This document shows, piece by piece, positions 1 through 6,027 of a DNA stretch of 6,027 bases. Below the pieces are notes generated by a model, which had not been told where the DNA came from, made no database searches, and saw nothing but the letters and a program-made list of their open reading frames with translations. The stretch lies in assembly GCA_947454585.1 (NCBI GenBank), contig CANGML010000113.1:1-6027 (forward strand). The letters are read 5' to 3'. The position numbers and the translations under genes were made by a program. Position 1 is the first letter of the stretch; each line of letters opens with the position of its first letter. Origin of the DNA: Comamonadaceae bacterium (lineage in GTDB: Bacteria; Pseudomonadota; Gammaproteobacteria; Burkholderiales; Burkholderiaceae_C).

Positions 1-512
1 AACACCATCACATCACCACGTTGCACCGGATTGCCTTCGGTGAGCTTGATGTTCACCACGGGCAAACGCACGCCGTAGTGGTATTTGTTCACCAAAATCA
101 AATCGCCCACCAACAAGGTGGGAATCATGGAGCCCGATGGAATCTTGAAGGGCTCAAACAAAAAGGAACGCAGCACAAACACCACGGCAATGACAGGAAA
201 CAAGCCCGCGGTCCAATCCAACCACCAGGGCTGCATGTACAGGCGCTCTTTGGCCTCGGCCACGTTCACATCGGTTTGCGCGATACCTTGGGCACGCAAC
301 TCGAGGGCGCGGTTGTCGGCCTCGGCTTGGAGCAGCTCTGCTGCCGCTTTGCGCTGGGGCAAGAAATAAAACTGCTCAGCCAACCAGTAAATACCCGTGA
401 CGACGGTGGCCATGAACATGAGCAAGGCAAAGTTGCCTTCAATCATGCCCAGATACCAAGAACCAGCGTAGCCTACAAAGGCTGCCAGTACGAATGCGGT
501 CAAAGTAGCCAT
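1..512 (-). CDS. lepB: Signal peptidase I (leader peptidase), 5' part; 3' end outside window
   Basis: Type I signal peptidase, an inner-membrane serine protease that cleaves signal peptides from secreted proteins on the periplasmic side. Reading from ATG at 512 gives 170 residues before the window edge. Hydrophobic segments lie at about residues 4-20, 28-48 and 102-118. The charged stretch between them (about 52-92) would be the cytoplasmic loop. Box B is seen as IPSGSMIPTLL, with the expected nucleophile Ser128, and box C as RGDVMV at the very end. The catalytic Lys (the KR..G.PGD box) lies beyond the edge and cannot be checked. The N-terminal region appears longer than in E. coli, where the Ser is near residue 90. 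The start overlaps the lepA stop by one base (TGATG), and GGAGGA inside the end of lepA serves as a strong ribosome-binding site, so translational coupling is likely. The gene looks intact as far as it is visible. Confidence 0.95.
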   Translation of the reverse strand, partial: MATLTAFVLAAFVGYAGSWYLGMIEGNFALLMFMATVVTGIYWLAEQFYFLPQRKAAAELLQAEADNRALELRAQGIAQTDVNVAEAKERLYMQPWWLDWTAGLFPVIAVVFVLRSFLFEPFKIPSGSMIPTLLVGDLILVNKYHYGVRLPVVNIKLTEGNPVQRGDVMV

Positions 513-2320
513 CAATCCTCCACCTGCAAAATAGCCAAGAAGGCTTCTTGCGGAACTTCCACCGAGCCAATTTGCTTCATGCGTTTTTTACCTGCTTTTT
601 GTTTTTCAAGCAGCTTGCGTTTGCGACTGATGTCGCCCCCGTAGCATTTTGCCAGTACGTTCTTGCGCAAGGCCTTGATGGTCTCGCGCGCAATGATATT
701 GGAGCCAATAGCAGCCTGAATTGCCACGTCATACATCTGACGGCTGATGATCTCGCGCATCTTGGCGACCACGGCGCGTCCACGGTACTGCGACTGTGAG
801 CGATGCACGATGATGGACAAAGCATCGACTTTCTCGCCGTTGAGCAAGATATCGACCTTCACCACGTCAGACGCACGGTACTCTTTGAACTCGTAGTCCA
901 TCGAGGCGTAGCCACGGGACACCGATTTGAGCTTGTCAAAAAAGTCGAGCACGATCTCACCCAAAGGCATTTCGTAGGTCAACATCACTTGGCGACCGTG
1001 GTAGGCCATGTTCATCTGCACGCCGCGTTTTTGGTTGGCCAGCGTCATCACGGCCCCCACGTAATCCTGCGGCATGTACAAGTGCACGGTCACGATGGGC
1101 TCTCGGATTTCGTGGAGCTTGCCTTGGTCGGGCATCTTGGAGGGGTTTTCCACCATCACCACCTCGTCGCCAGGCATGACCACTTGGTACACCACGCTTG
1201 GGGCCGTGGTGATCAGGTCTTGGTCAAACTCGCGCTCCAAGCGCTCTTGCACGATTTCCATGTGCAACAGCCCCAAGAAGCCGCAACGGAAACCAAAGCC
1301 TAGCGCTTGCGACACCTCCGGCTCGTATTGCAAGGAGGCGTCATTGAGCTTGAGCTTTTCCAGCGCATCACGCAAGCCGTCGTATTGGTTGGCTTCGGTC
1401 GGGTACAGACCGGCAAACACCTGGGGTTGAATTTCTTTGAAGCCAGGCAGCGCTGATTCAGCGGGGCCTAAATTGTTGGGCAGCTTTTTTTCCAAGGTGA
1501 TGGTGTCACCCACCTTGGCAGCTTGCAGCTCTTTGATACCTGCAATGATGTAGCCCACTTGGCCAGCTTCGAGGGACTGACGGGGCTCATTGGCGGGCGT
1601 GAACACGCCGAGGTTGTCGGCGTTGTAAACGGCCTCGGTGGCCATCATCTTGAAGCGTTCGCCTTTGCCTAAGCGGCCATCAACCACGCGCACCAACATC
1701 ACCACGCCCACGTAGCTGTCGAACCAGCTGTCAATGATCATGGCACGCAGCGGTGCGTCTTTGTTACCTTGGGGTGGCGGTATCTTGGCCACCACGGCTT
1801 CTAAGATCTCATCAATGCCCAAGCCCGTTTTGGCTGAGCAAGGGATGGCATCGGTGGCATCAATGCCAATCACGTCTTCGATTTCAGCTTTGGCATTCTC
1901 TGGATCGGCATTGGGCAAGTCCATCTTGTTCAGCACAGGCACCACCTCCACACCGAGGTCGAGCGCGGTGTAGCAGTTAGCCACCGTTTGTGCTTCCACA
2001 CCTTGACTCGCATCGACCACCAGCAGCGCCCCTTCGCAGGCAGAGAGTGAACGCGACACTTCATACGAGAAGTCAACGTGGCCCGGTGTGTCGATCAAAT
2101 TCAGGTTGTAGATCTGTCCGTCTTTGGCTTTGTATTGCAACGCAGCGGTCTGCGCTTTGATAGTTATCCCACGTTCTTTTTCGATGTCCATCGAATCGAG
2201 CACTTGGGCTTCCATGTCGCGCTCTTCAAGTCCTCCGCAGCGCTGAATCAAACGATCTGCGAGCGTCGATTTGCCATGATCGATGTGGGCAATGATGGAG
2301 AAGTTTCTGATGTTGTTCAT
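512..2320 (-). CDS. lepA: Elongation factor 4 (LepA), ribosome-associated GTPase
   Basis: LepA/EF4 is a translational GTPase related to EF-G that acts on ribosomes in the cytoplasm or at the membrane. Numbered from ATG at 2320 (602 aa), the GTPase motifs are G1 AHIDHGKST (11-19), G3 DTPGH (77-81), G4 NKMD (131-134) and G5 SAK (162-164). The LepA-specific C-terminal domain follows, with [12 protein letters not shown] near 558 and many basic residues. The length matches the family (about 600 aa). An in-frame GTG at 2332 would add four residues (MSPL). I chose the ATG because it aligns with the start of E. coli LepA (MKNIRNFS). Neither start has a recognisable Shine-Dalgarno sequence, which is odd for a conserved gene. 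An intrinsic terminator ends only about 45 bases upstream. The stop overlaps the lepB start. Identity is very secure; start and promoter are not. Confidence 0.97.
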   Translation of the reverse strand: MNNIRNFSIIAHIDHGKSTLADRLIQRCGGLEERDMEAQVLDSMDIEKERGITIKAQTAALQYKAKDGQIYNLNLIDTPGHVDFSYEVSRSLSACEGALLVVDASQGVEAQTVANCYTALDLGVEVVPVLNKMDLPNADPENAKAEIEDVIGIDATDAIPCSAKTGLGIDEILEAVVAKIPPPQGNKDAPLRAMIIDSWFDSYVGVVMLVRVVDGRLGKGERFKMMATEAVYNADNLGVFTPANEPRQSLEAGQVGYIIAGIKELQAAKVGDTITLEKKLPNNLGPAESALPGFKEIQPQVFAGLYPTEANQYDGLRDALEKLKLNDASLQYEPEVSQALGFGFRCGFLGLLHMEIVQERLEREFDQDLITTAPSVVYQVVMPGDEVVMVENPSKMPDQGKLHEIREPIVTVHLYMPQDYVGAVMTLANQKRGVQMNMAYHGRQVMLTYEMPLGEIVLDFFDKLKSVSRGYASMDYEFKEYRASDVVKVDILLNGEKVDALSIIVHRSQSQYRGRAVVAKMREIISRQMYDVAIQAAIGSNIIARETIKALRKNVLAKCYGGDISRKRKLLEKQKAGKKRMKQIGSVEVPQEAFLAILQVED

Positions 2321-2365
2321 CAACGGGGACACTTAAGTAATTGAATTCAAAGGGAGAGCGCCAAG

Positions 2366-2396
2366 AAAAAAGGGCGCGTCATCTGCTGACGCGCCC
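2366..2396 (-). terminator. Rho-independent terminator just upstream of lepA
   Basis: On the minus strand, GGGCGCGTCA (2396-2387) and TGACGCGCCC (2381-2372) form a perfect 10-bp GC-rich stem with a 5-nt loop (GCAGA). Six T follow (2371-2366). This is a textbook intrinsic terminator for leftward transcription. It lies about 380 bases past the degP stop and only 33 bases before the possible GTG start (45 before the ATG) of lepA. It must therefore end either a long degP 3'UTR, a separate small transcript, or a lepA leader. Confidence 0.85.
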
Positions 2397-2489
2397 AGAA
2401 CCAACAAGCAATGGCAACTGCATAAGTTGGGAATTCATTGTAGGCAAAAACCCCGAATTGCACAGCGATCTCAACACGATCGAGGCCTC

Positions 2490-2505
2490 GTTGCGGGCTC
2501 GCAAC
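2490..2505. repeat. Inverted repeat GTTGCG-N4-CGCAAC
   Basis: A perfect 6-bp inverted repeat with a 4-base loop (GGCT on the plus strand), adjoining the 10-bp palindrome CGAGGCCTCG at 2481-2490. Its TTGCG/CGCAA half-sites are the same as those of the 16-bp palindrome at 2623-2638, though the spacing differs (4 versus 6). It may be a transcript hairpin or a second, weaker binding site for the same regulator. Confidence 0.4.
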
Positions 2506-2510
2506 ATGAA

Positions 2511-2540
2511 TTTATCCACAACTTATTAACATTTTGACAA
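2511..2540 (-). promoter_or_regulatory. Candidate sigma-70 promoter overlapping DnaA boxes
   Basis: On the minus strand, TTGTCA (2540-2535, five of six matches to TTGACA) and GATAAA (2516-2511, four of six to TATAAT) are separated by 18 bases. The predicted start is near 2505. The DnaA-box-like 9-mers at 2512-2520 and 2523-2531 fall inside the spacer and the -10 element, so bound DnaA would be expected to block this promoter. The match is moderate and could be chance in AT-rich DNA. Confidence 0.3.
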
Positions 2541-2589
2541 TGGGGCATTTGAGCAACTTGTGGGCGATCTGTGGATCACCTGTGGAGTC
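2512..2589. promoter_or_regulatory. Cluster of DnaA-box-like sites with 11-bp phasing
   Basis: TTATCCACA at 2512-2520 (plus) is a perfect match to the DnaA box TTATNCACA. TTATTAACA at 2523-2531 (plus) has one mismatch and starts exactly 11 bases later. On the opposite strand TGTGGATCA (2570-2578) is TGATCCACA, one mismatch. It is flanked by weaker TGTGGGCGA (2559-2567) and TGTGGAGTC (2581-2589), which keep only the CCACA core. The three TGTGG cores start at 2559, 2570 and 2581, again exactly 11 bases apart, so all would lie on one face of the helix. GATC occurs at 2566 and 2574. An AATCAA at 2590-2595 resembles half of an IHF site, but the other half is missing. Such a cluster is seen in origins, DnaA-titration loci and DnaA-regulated promoters; which applies cannot be told from sequence. 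Confidence 0.5.
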
Positions 2590-2622
2590 AATCAAACAAT
2601 CCCGTATCGTGGAGTTTTGGGC

Positions 2623-2638
2623 TTGCGATATATCGCAA
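2623..2638. repeat. Perfect 16-bp palindrome TTGCGATATATCGCAA, possible operator
   Basis: Both halves (TTGCGATA / TATCGCAA) are perfectly symmetrical with no spacer, as expected for the site of a homodimeric DNA-binding protein. It lies about 20-35 bases downstream, on the minus strand, of a TATAGAAT stretch (2665-2658) that could be a -10 element, although no convincing -35 accompanies it. I do not recognise the sequence as a known operator. It could also form a cruciform or an RNA hairpin, but the central ATAT makes a tight loop poor. Confidence 0.45.
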
Positions 2639-2721
2639 AAACGCATTCAGCCCCTCAATTCTATACAAAAAGGGCTTGAACACCTTCATTAAGTTAGTAA
2701 GCACAAACTTAAAAAGTATTT

Positions 2722-2755
2722 TGGGGACGTTAAAAATATTTTTATAACGCCCCCA
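2722..2755 (-). terminator. Hairpin 22 nt after degP stop, probable weak terminator
   Basis: On the minus strand TGGGGGCGTTA (2755-2745) pairs with TAACGTCCCCA (2732-2722), with one G-T wobble. Three further A-T pairs sit inside, around a small AT loop. The trailing tract is interrupted (AAAATACTTTTT), so the T run begins some seven bases after the stem rather than directly. It probably ends or protects most degP transcripts, with the cleaner terminator at 2366-2396 as a second stop. Confidence 0.5.
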
Positions 2756-2777
2756 TTCCCGACCTGAGTTTGGGGAT

Positions 2778-4262
2778 TTAACGCTGAGGTCGAATGACGG
2801 TGTACTGCGCCCATTCGCCTCGGCGAATCAACAAACTGATGGCCTTGCTTCGATCCAGTTTCGCCATCAGCGTTTCAAGCGATTGGACATTGGGCGTTTC
2901 AATATTGGCCAAGGCCAAAATCACATCACCCTCCTGAATTCCCGCACGTGAGGCAGGTTCAGCGACAGTGTCCACACGCACGCCTCCGCGCAGTTTGAGC
3001 TCTTTTTTCTGGGCATCCGTCAAATCACTCACCGTCAAACCCAAAACTTGGGTAATCACACTTGAAGCGGGCTTCTCAGGCGCTGCTGCTGCCGCTTTTT
3101 TGACTGGTTTATCCGCTTCAAACTCTCCCACGGTGATTGGAAGCTCTTTGTGACTGCCACGGCGCCATAGCTGAATGCTGCTGCGGGTTCCAGGCTTGGT
3201 ATTGCCCACGATGCGCGGTAAGTCGGTTGATTTATCAATGGTTTTGCCATCGAACTTCAAGATGATGTCGCCGGGCTCTAAGCCCGCCTTTTCTGCTGGC
3301 GAGCCCTGCTCAACACCGCGCACCAAAGCCCCTTGTGTTTTCGCCAAACCCAAGGACTCAGCCACCTCTTTGCTCACCTGATCGATTTGTACACCCAGTC
3401 GACCACGTTGCACACGCCCCGTGGCCCGAAGCTGTTCGCTCACACGCACCGCTTCATCAATCGGTATGGCAAATGAAATACCCATGAATCCGCCGGAGCG
3501 CGAATAAATCTGACTGTTGATACCCACCACTTCGCCACGCATATTGATGAGCGGACCGCCCGAGTTGCCAGGATTGATCGCCACATCGGTTTGGATGAAT
3601 GACAAATACTCACCTGTATCGCGTTGCTTGGCACTCACAATGCCCGCGGTCACCGTGTTATCGAGTCCAAAGGGAGAGCCAATGGCCATGACCCACTCGC
3701 CTACTTTCAAGCGGTTCACATCGCCAATCTTCACCGCAGGCAGGCCTGTTGCTTCAATCTTCACCACCGCCACGTCAGAACGCTTGTCAGCGCCAACAAT
3801 GCGCGCTTTGAACTCACGCTTATCAGGCAGCGTCACCAACACCTGATCAGCGCCGTCCACCACGTGGGCATTGGTCATGACAAAGCCATCCGCTGACAAG
3901 ATAAAGCCTGAGCCCACCCCTCTCGGTTGTTCCTCGGGTTGTGGACGACTCGGGCGCTGCGGCTTAGGCGCATTGGGGTTGTTTGGTGTAGGCATCGGCA
4001 CACCAAAGAAGCGCCGAAAAAACTCTTGCATTTCGGCATCAGGCTCGTTGCCGGACGTATCGCGAGGAACCACTTTTTCGATCGTACGAATGTTCACCAC
4101 AGAAGGCCCCACCAGTTCGACCAACTCGGTGAAATCAGGCAAGCCACGTACCCCTTGTGCGCTCGCTGGCGTGACGATGCTGAAGCTGAACCCCAATACC
4201 CAAAGTGCGCTGCATAGCAGCCCAGCAGAAAACGAGCGTTTCAATGCCAATCGATGTGCCAT
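2778..4262 (-). CDS. degP: Periplasmic serine protease DegP/MucD family (Do-type, HtrA)
   Basis: HtrA-family protease and chaperone that degrades or refolds damaged proteins in the periplasm. The 494-aa product starts with a Sec signal peptide: KR at 8-9, a hydrophobic core at about 13-31, and likely cleavage after ASA at 33-35. The trypsin-like domain carries His133 (TNAHVV), Asp163 (RSDVAVV) and Ser234 (GNSGGPL), the complete triad. PDZ1 spans about 285-380 and PDZ2 about 405-490, joined by an Ala/Lys/Pro-rich linker. A Pro/Asn-rich stretch at 88-113 takes the place of the long Gln-rich LA loop of E. coli DegP, so the protein is closer to MucD or DegQ. AAGGAAG lies six bases before the ATG and overlaps the stop of the upstream gene, 10 bases away, implying coupling. 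In many proteobacteria this gene follows rpoE-rseA-rseB and is under sigma-E; those genes are missing here. Choice of degP, degQ or mucD as symbol is uncertain. Confidence 0.95.
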   Translation of the reverse strand: MAHRLALKRSFSAGLLCSALWVLGFSFSIVTPASAQGVRGLPDFTELVELVGPSVVNIRTIEKVVPRDTSGNEPDAEMQEFFRRFFGVPMPTPNNPNAPKPQRPSRPQPEEQPRGVGSGFILSADGFVMTNAHVVDGADQVLVTLPDKREFKARIVGADKRSDVAVVKIEATGLPAVKIGDVNRLKVGEWVMAIGSPFGLDNTVTAGIVSAKQRDTGEYLSFIQTDVAINPGNSGGPLINMRGEVVGINSQIYSRSGGFMGISFAIPIDEAVRVSEQLRATGRVQRGRLGVQIDQVSKEVAESLGLAKTQGALVRGVEQGSPAEKAGLEPGDIILKFDGKTIDKSTDLPRIVGNTKPGTRSSIQLWRRGSHKELPITVGEFEADKPVKKAAAAAPEKPASSVITQVLGLTVSDLTDAQKKELKLRGGVRVDTVAEPASRAGIQEGDVILALANIETPNVQSLETLMAKLDRSKAISLLIRRGEWAQYTVIRPQR

Positions 4263-4272
4263 ATGTCTTCCT

Positions 4273-4710
4273 TCAATTCAATGCTTTGCGCTGATACACC
4301 GCGCAACGTAAATCTTGCCAGCGCGCGCTGGATTGCTCTGCGCCCAGCCATAACCAAACAAATGAGGTGGGCAGTTTGTCAGATGTGGGTTGCCAACGCA
4401 AAAGCAAGGTCTTCTGACTATCCAAAATAACCTCTAGGTCTCCGAACACATCTGGCTTGTTACCCGACTGATCATGCAAGCACCAGCGTTGACCGCTCCA
4501 GGTCAGCGTGGCAATGAAGCGCAAACTCAAAGCGCCTAAAAATCCACCTAAGACGGCCAAGAAAGCAGCCGCACACCAAGCCCGCGTGAATCCTTGATGC
4601 AACACCCATATTCCTAAGAACGTCGACGTCATCAGCACAAGGAAAATATAAAGCTGACGGTGAAAAGCACAACGCCCCACCGGATAAGAAACCGATGGGG
4701 CGTGATGCAT
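4273..4710 (-). CDS. Two-helix membrane protein, resembles YgfX/CptA family
   Basis: A 145-aa protein with two hydrophobic segments at about 21-38 and 46-66 and a soluble C-terminal half. Its pattern (WSGQRWCL at 71-78, LLLRW at 102-106, VWLWLG at 118-123, RWQDLR at 130-135) resembles E. coli YgfX/CptA, where two N-terminal helices are followed by a W.GQ.W motif, a hydrophobic strand with WLA, and a WRDLRR motif. YgfX was described as a membrane toxin affecting MreB and FtsZ, paired with SdhE (YgfY). No SdhE-like partner is present here, so toxin activity should not be assumed. The family call rests on my reading of spaced Trp and Arg residues, without an alignment. The start at 4710 is supported by AAGG overlapping the fabF stop and eight bases upstream. 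The gap to fabF is 10 bases and to degP 10 bases, so it belongs to the same operon. The first codons encode a strong RNA hairpin. Confidence 0.85.
   Translation of the reverse strand: MHHAPSVSYPVGRCAFHRQLYIFLVLMTSTFLGIWVLHQGFTRAWCAAAFLAVLGGFLGALSLRFIATLTWSGQRWCLHDQSGNKPDVFGDLEVILDSQKTLLLRWQPTSDKLPTSFVWLWLGAEQSSARWQDLRCAVYQRKALN
4672..4703 (-). promoter_or_regulatory. Strong hairpin in first codons after fabF, possible attenuator
   Basis: On the minus strand ACGCCCCATCGG (4703-4692) pairs with CCGGTGGGGCGT (4683-4672) to give a 12-bp RNA stem, counting one U-G wobble, around an 8-nt loop. It begins 17 bases after the fabF stop and lies inside codons 3-13 of the next gene. A broken T tract (TGTGCTTTTC) follows. 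In shape it is a fabF terminator, yet it is coding. It may reduce read-through into the membrane protein and degP, or limit translation of the former. Confidence 0.45.
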
Positions 4711-4720
4711 GGCGAGGACC

Positions 4721-5965
4721 TTAGACGCGTTTGAAAACTAACGCGCCGTTGGTGCCGCCAAATCCGAAGTTGTTTTTGAGGGCCACATCGATCTTCATGT
4801 CGCGTGCGGTGTTTGCACAGTAATCCAAGTCGCACTCGGGGTCTTGGTTGAAGATGTTGATGGTGGGTGGGCTCTTTTGGTGATAGATCGCCAAAGCAGT
4901 GAACACACTCTCAATGCCGCCCGCGCCACCCAACAAGTGGCCGGTCATCGACTTGGTGGAGTTCACCACCGTTTTCTTGGCGTGATCGCCCAAGGCGGCT
5001 TTGATGGCGTTGGTCTCGTTCACATCACCCAAGGGTGTAGATGTGCCATGTGCGTTCAAGTAGTCCACCTGATCAGCATTCACGCCTGCATTGCGCAAAG
5101 CACTGAGCATGGCACGACGTGGGCCATCGGTGTTGGGGGCTGTCATGTGGCCAGCGTCTGCACTCAAACCATAGCCACCCAACTCTGCATAAATTTTGGC
5201 GCCACGCTTTTTGGCGTGTTCGTATTCTTCGAGCACCAAGACGCCAGCGCCCTCGCCCAAAACAAAACCGTCACGGTCTTTGTCCCAAGGACGCGAAGCA
5301 GTGGCGGGGTCATCGTTACGGGTCGACAAAGCGCGCATGGAGGCAAAGCCGCCTACGCCCAGAGGTGACATGCATCCCTCAGAGCCGCCAGCAATCATCA
5401 CGTCGGCATCGCCGTACTCAATGTGACGACCGGCTTCGCCGATGCTGTGCAAGCCTGTGGTACAGGCTGTGACCACAGCCAAGTTAGGGCCCTTAAAGCC
5501 GTAACGCATGGAGACGTGACCAGAAATCATGTTGATGATGGACGCTGGCACAAAGAAAGGCGATATACGACGTGGGCCTTTGGCCAACATTTCGTCATGC
5601 ATGCTTTCAATCAGTGGCAAGCCGCCAATGCCAGAGCCAATCACGACGCCAATGCGCGTCGCTTCCTCTTCGCTCAGCGCTTCGCCAGTGGCTAAGCCTG
5701 AGTCTTGAACCGCTTGAATCGCAGCCGCAATGCCGTAGTGAATGAACTTGTCCATGGCACGCGCCTCTTTGGGGGCGATGTACTGATCAAGGTCTAAATC
5801 TTTCACTTCGCCCGCAAAATGGCAGTTGATGGCAGAAGCATCAAAACGCGTGATGTTCGCAATGCCAGATTTGCCAGCTAAAAGATTGGCCCAAGCGTCA
5901 GCCACCGTATTACCCACGGGGCTGATACAACCTAGGCCGGTCACGACGACGCGACGACGGCTCAT
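4721..5965 (-). CDS. fabF: Beta-ketoacyl-ACP synthase II (KAS II)
   Basis: Condensing enzyme of type II fatty-acid synthesis in the cytoplasm. It elongates acyl-ACP with malonyl-ACP and is the isoform associated with the palmitoleate to cis-vaccenate step. The 414-aa product has the usual length and the full catalytic set: nucleophile Cys168 (VVTACTTG), His306 ([11 protein letters not shown]) and His343 ([12 protein letters not shown]), with Lys338 beside it. The GFGGTN loop at 401-406 carries the gating Phe. The N-terminus [15 protein letters not shown] is typical. AGGA lies seven bases before the ATG. acpP ends 16 bases upstream, the standard acpP-fabF pair, so the two are probably co-transcribed at least in part. 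Nothing looks truncated or transferred. Confidence 0.97.
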   Translation of the reverse strand: MSRRRVVVTGLGCISPVGNTVADAWANLLAGKSGIANITRFDASAINCHFAGEVKDLDLDQYIAPKEARAMDKFIHYGIAAAIQAVQDSGLATGEALSEEEATRIGVVIGSGIGGLPLIESMHDEMLAKGPRRISPFFVPASIINMISGHVSMRYGFKGPNLAVVTACTTGLHSIGEAGRHIEYGDADVMIAGGSEGCMSPLGVGGFASMRALSTRNDDPATASRPWDKDRDGFVLGEGAGVLVLEEYEHAKKRGAKIYAELGGYGLSADAGHMTAPNTDGPRRAMLSALRNAGVNADQVDYLNAHGTSTPLGDVNETNAIKAALGDHAKKTVVNSTKSMTGHLLGGAGGIESVFTALAIYHQKSPPTINIFNQDPECDLDYCANTARDMKIDVALKNNFGFGGTNGALVFKRV

Positions 5966-5981
5966 GCGGTGTTCCTAGTAG

Positions 5982-6027
5982 TTAGGCTTTTTTGTGCGCC
6001 AACGCGTAGTCAATCGCGTTTTGCACG
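5982..6027 (-). CDS. acpP: Acyl carrier protein, last 14 codons
   Basis: The minus strand from the right edge reads VQNAIDYALAHKKA followed by TAA. This matches the C-terminal helix of bacterial acyl carrier protein (compare E. coli TVQAAIDYINGHQA), and the place directly before fabF is where acpP is expected. The Ser that carries phosphopantetheine is outside the window. ACP carries the growing acyl chain between the fatty-acid synthesis enzymes, including the FabF encoded next. Confidence 0.9.
   Translation of the reverse strand, partial: VQNAIDYALAHKKA

Larger units (their letters stand above)
2366..2505 (-). ncRNA. Candidate small RNA or lepA leader RNA (about 140 nt)
   Basis: This is inferred, not recognised as a known family. 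A candidate promoter at 2511-2540 would start transcription near 2505, and the strong terminator at 2366-2396 would end it. The 140-nt product would begin with the hairpin GTTGCG-AGCC-CGCAAC (2505-2490). Next come the self-complementary CGAGGCCTCG (2490-2481) and a small stem CAACT-TATGC-AGTTG (2429-2415), and it would finish with the terminator stem. It could be an independent sRNA, a 3'UTR-derived fragment of the degP mRNA, or an attenuator leader of lepA. It does not resemble 6S RNA, RnpB or tmRNA as far as I can see. Confidence 0.3.
2321..2777. other. Gene-free degP-lepA interval with several regulatory-looking elements
   Basis: About 450 bases without a credible protein gene, visibly more AT-rich than the flanking genes. 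From right to left it holds a hairpin just past degP, a TATAGAAT stretch (minus strand, 2658-2665), a perfect 16-bp palindrome, a cluster of DnaA-box-like 9-mers with four GATC sites nearby (2467, 2478, 2566, 2574), a candidate promoter, small inverted repeats, an intrinsic terminator, and the 10-bp palindrome TTGAATTCAA (2341-2350) just before lepA. I see no tRNA cloverleaf, no known riboswitch core and no insertion-sequence ends. The density of ordered elements is higher than expected for a plain spacer. Confidence 0.8.

Noticed and set aside
21..644. 207-aa open frame on the plus strand
   Set aside because: Lies antisense to lepB and the end of lepA, both with clear conserved motifs; rich in His and Gln with no domain pattern, as expected of a shadow frame.
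803..1303. 166-aa open frame on the plus strand inside lepA
   Set aside because: Complement of conserved LepA coding sequence; His-rich shadow translation, no ribosome-binding site or recognisable domain.
2437..2442. TACAAT on the minus strand as the -10 of a lepA promoter
   Set aside because: A good -10, but the best -35 at 16-18 bp (TGTGCA) is poor, and the transcript would still have to pass the terminator; kept only as a possibility.
2341..2529. 62-aa open frame on the plus strand in the degP-lepA interval
   Set aside because: Runs through the terminator inverted repeat and the DnaA box, lacks a Shine-Dalgarno, and the peptide resembles no family I know.
2534..2539. Perfect TTGACA on the plus strand as a -35 element
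   Set aside because: No -10-like sequence at 16-18 bp downstream, and no plus-strand gene for it to serve.
2321..2777. tRNA, riboswitch, CRISPR or insertion sequence in the interval
   Set aside because: No cloverleaf or CCA end, no known aptamer core, no regularly spaced repeats, and no transposase fragment or target duplication seen.
4844..5368. 174-aa open frame on the plus strand inside fabF
   Set aside because: Complement of FabF with intact catalytic motifs on the other strand; no independent evidence of coding.

Overview
The window reads as a chromosomal housekeeping locus from a betaproteobacterium, most likely order Burkholderiales and probably family Comamonadaceae. The basis is the gene order (acpP, fabF, small membrane protein, degP/mucD, lepA, lepB), the close fit of the LepA, FabF and ACP sequences to that group as I recall it (for example the LepA C-terminus ending in QVED), and moderately GC-rich coding DNA. 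No database search was possible, so the genus is left open. Every gene I can support lies on the minus strand, so transcription runs from high to low coordinates.

Layout in the direction of transcription: the 3' end of acpP (acyl carrier protein); fabF (beta-ketoacyl-ACP synthase II); a 145-aa two-helix membrane protein resembling the YgfX/CptA family; degP/mucD (periplasmic serine protease with two PDZ domains); a gene-free interval of about 450 bp; lepA (elongation factor 4); and the 5' two-thirds or so of lepB (signal peptidase I), which runs off the left edge. The first four genes are packed with gaps of 10-16 bp and good ribosome-binding sites, so they are probably one transcription unit. 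lepA and lepB overlap by one base (TGATG) and form a second unit. Fatty-acid synthesis, envelope protein quality control and protein export are thus side by side. In many relatives rpoE-rseA-rseB sits between fabF and degP; here it is absent.

The least ordinary part is the degP-lepA interval (2321-2777). It holds a hairpin just after degP, a perfect 16-bp palindrome, and a cluster of DnaA-box-like sequences with one perfect TTATCCACA and exact 11-bp spacing. A candidate minus-strand promoter overlaps two of the DnaA boxes, and a strong intrinsic terminator points at lepA only about 45 bases before its ATG. Together these suggest a small RNA or regulated leader between degP and lepA, possibly responsive to DnaA. 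This is inference from sequence pattern only, but it is the part of the window most worth experimental attention.
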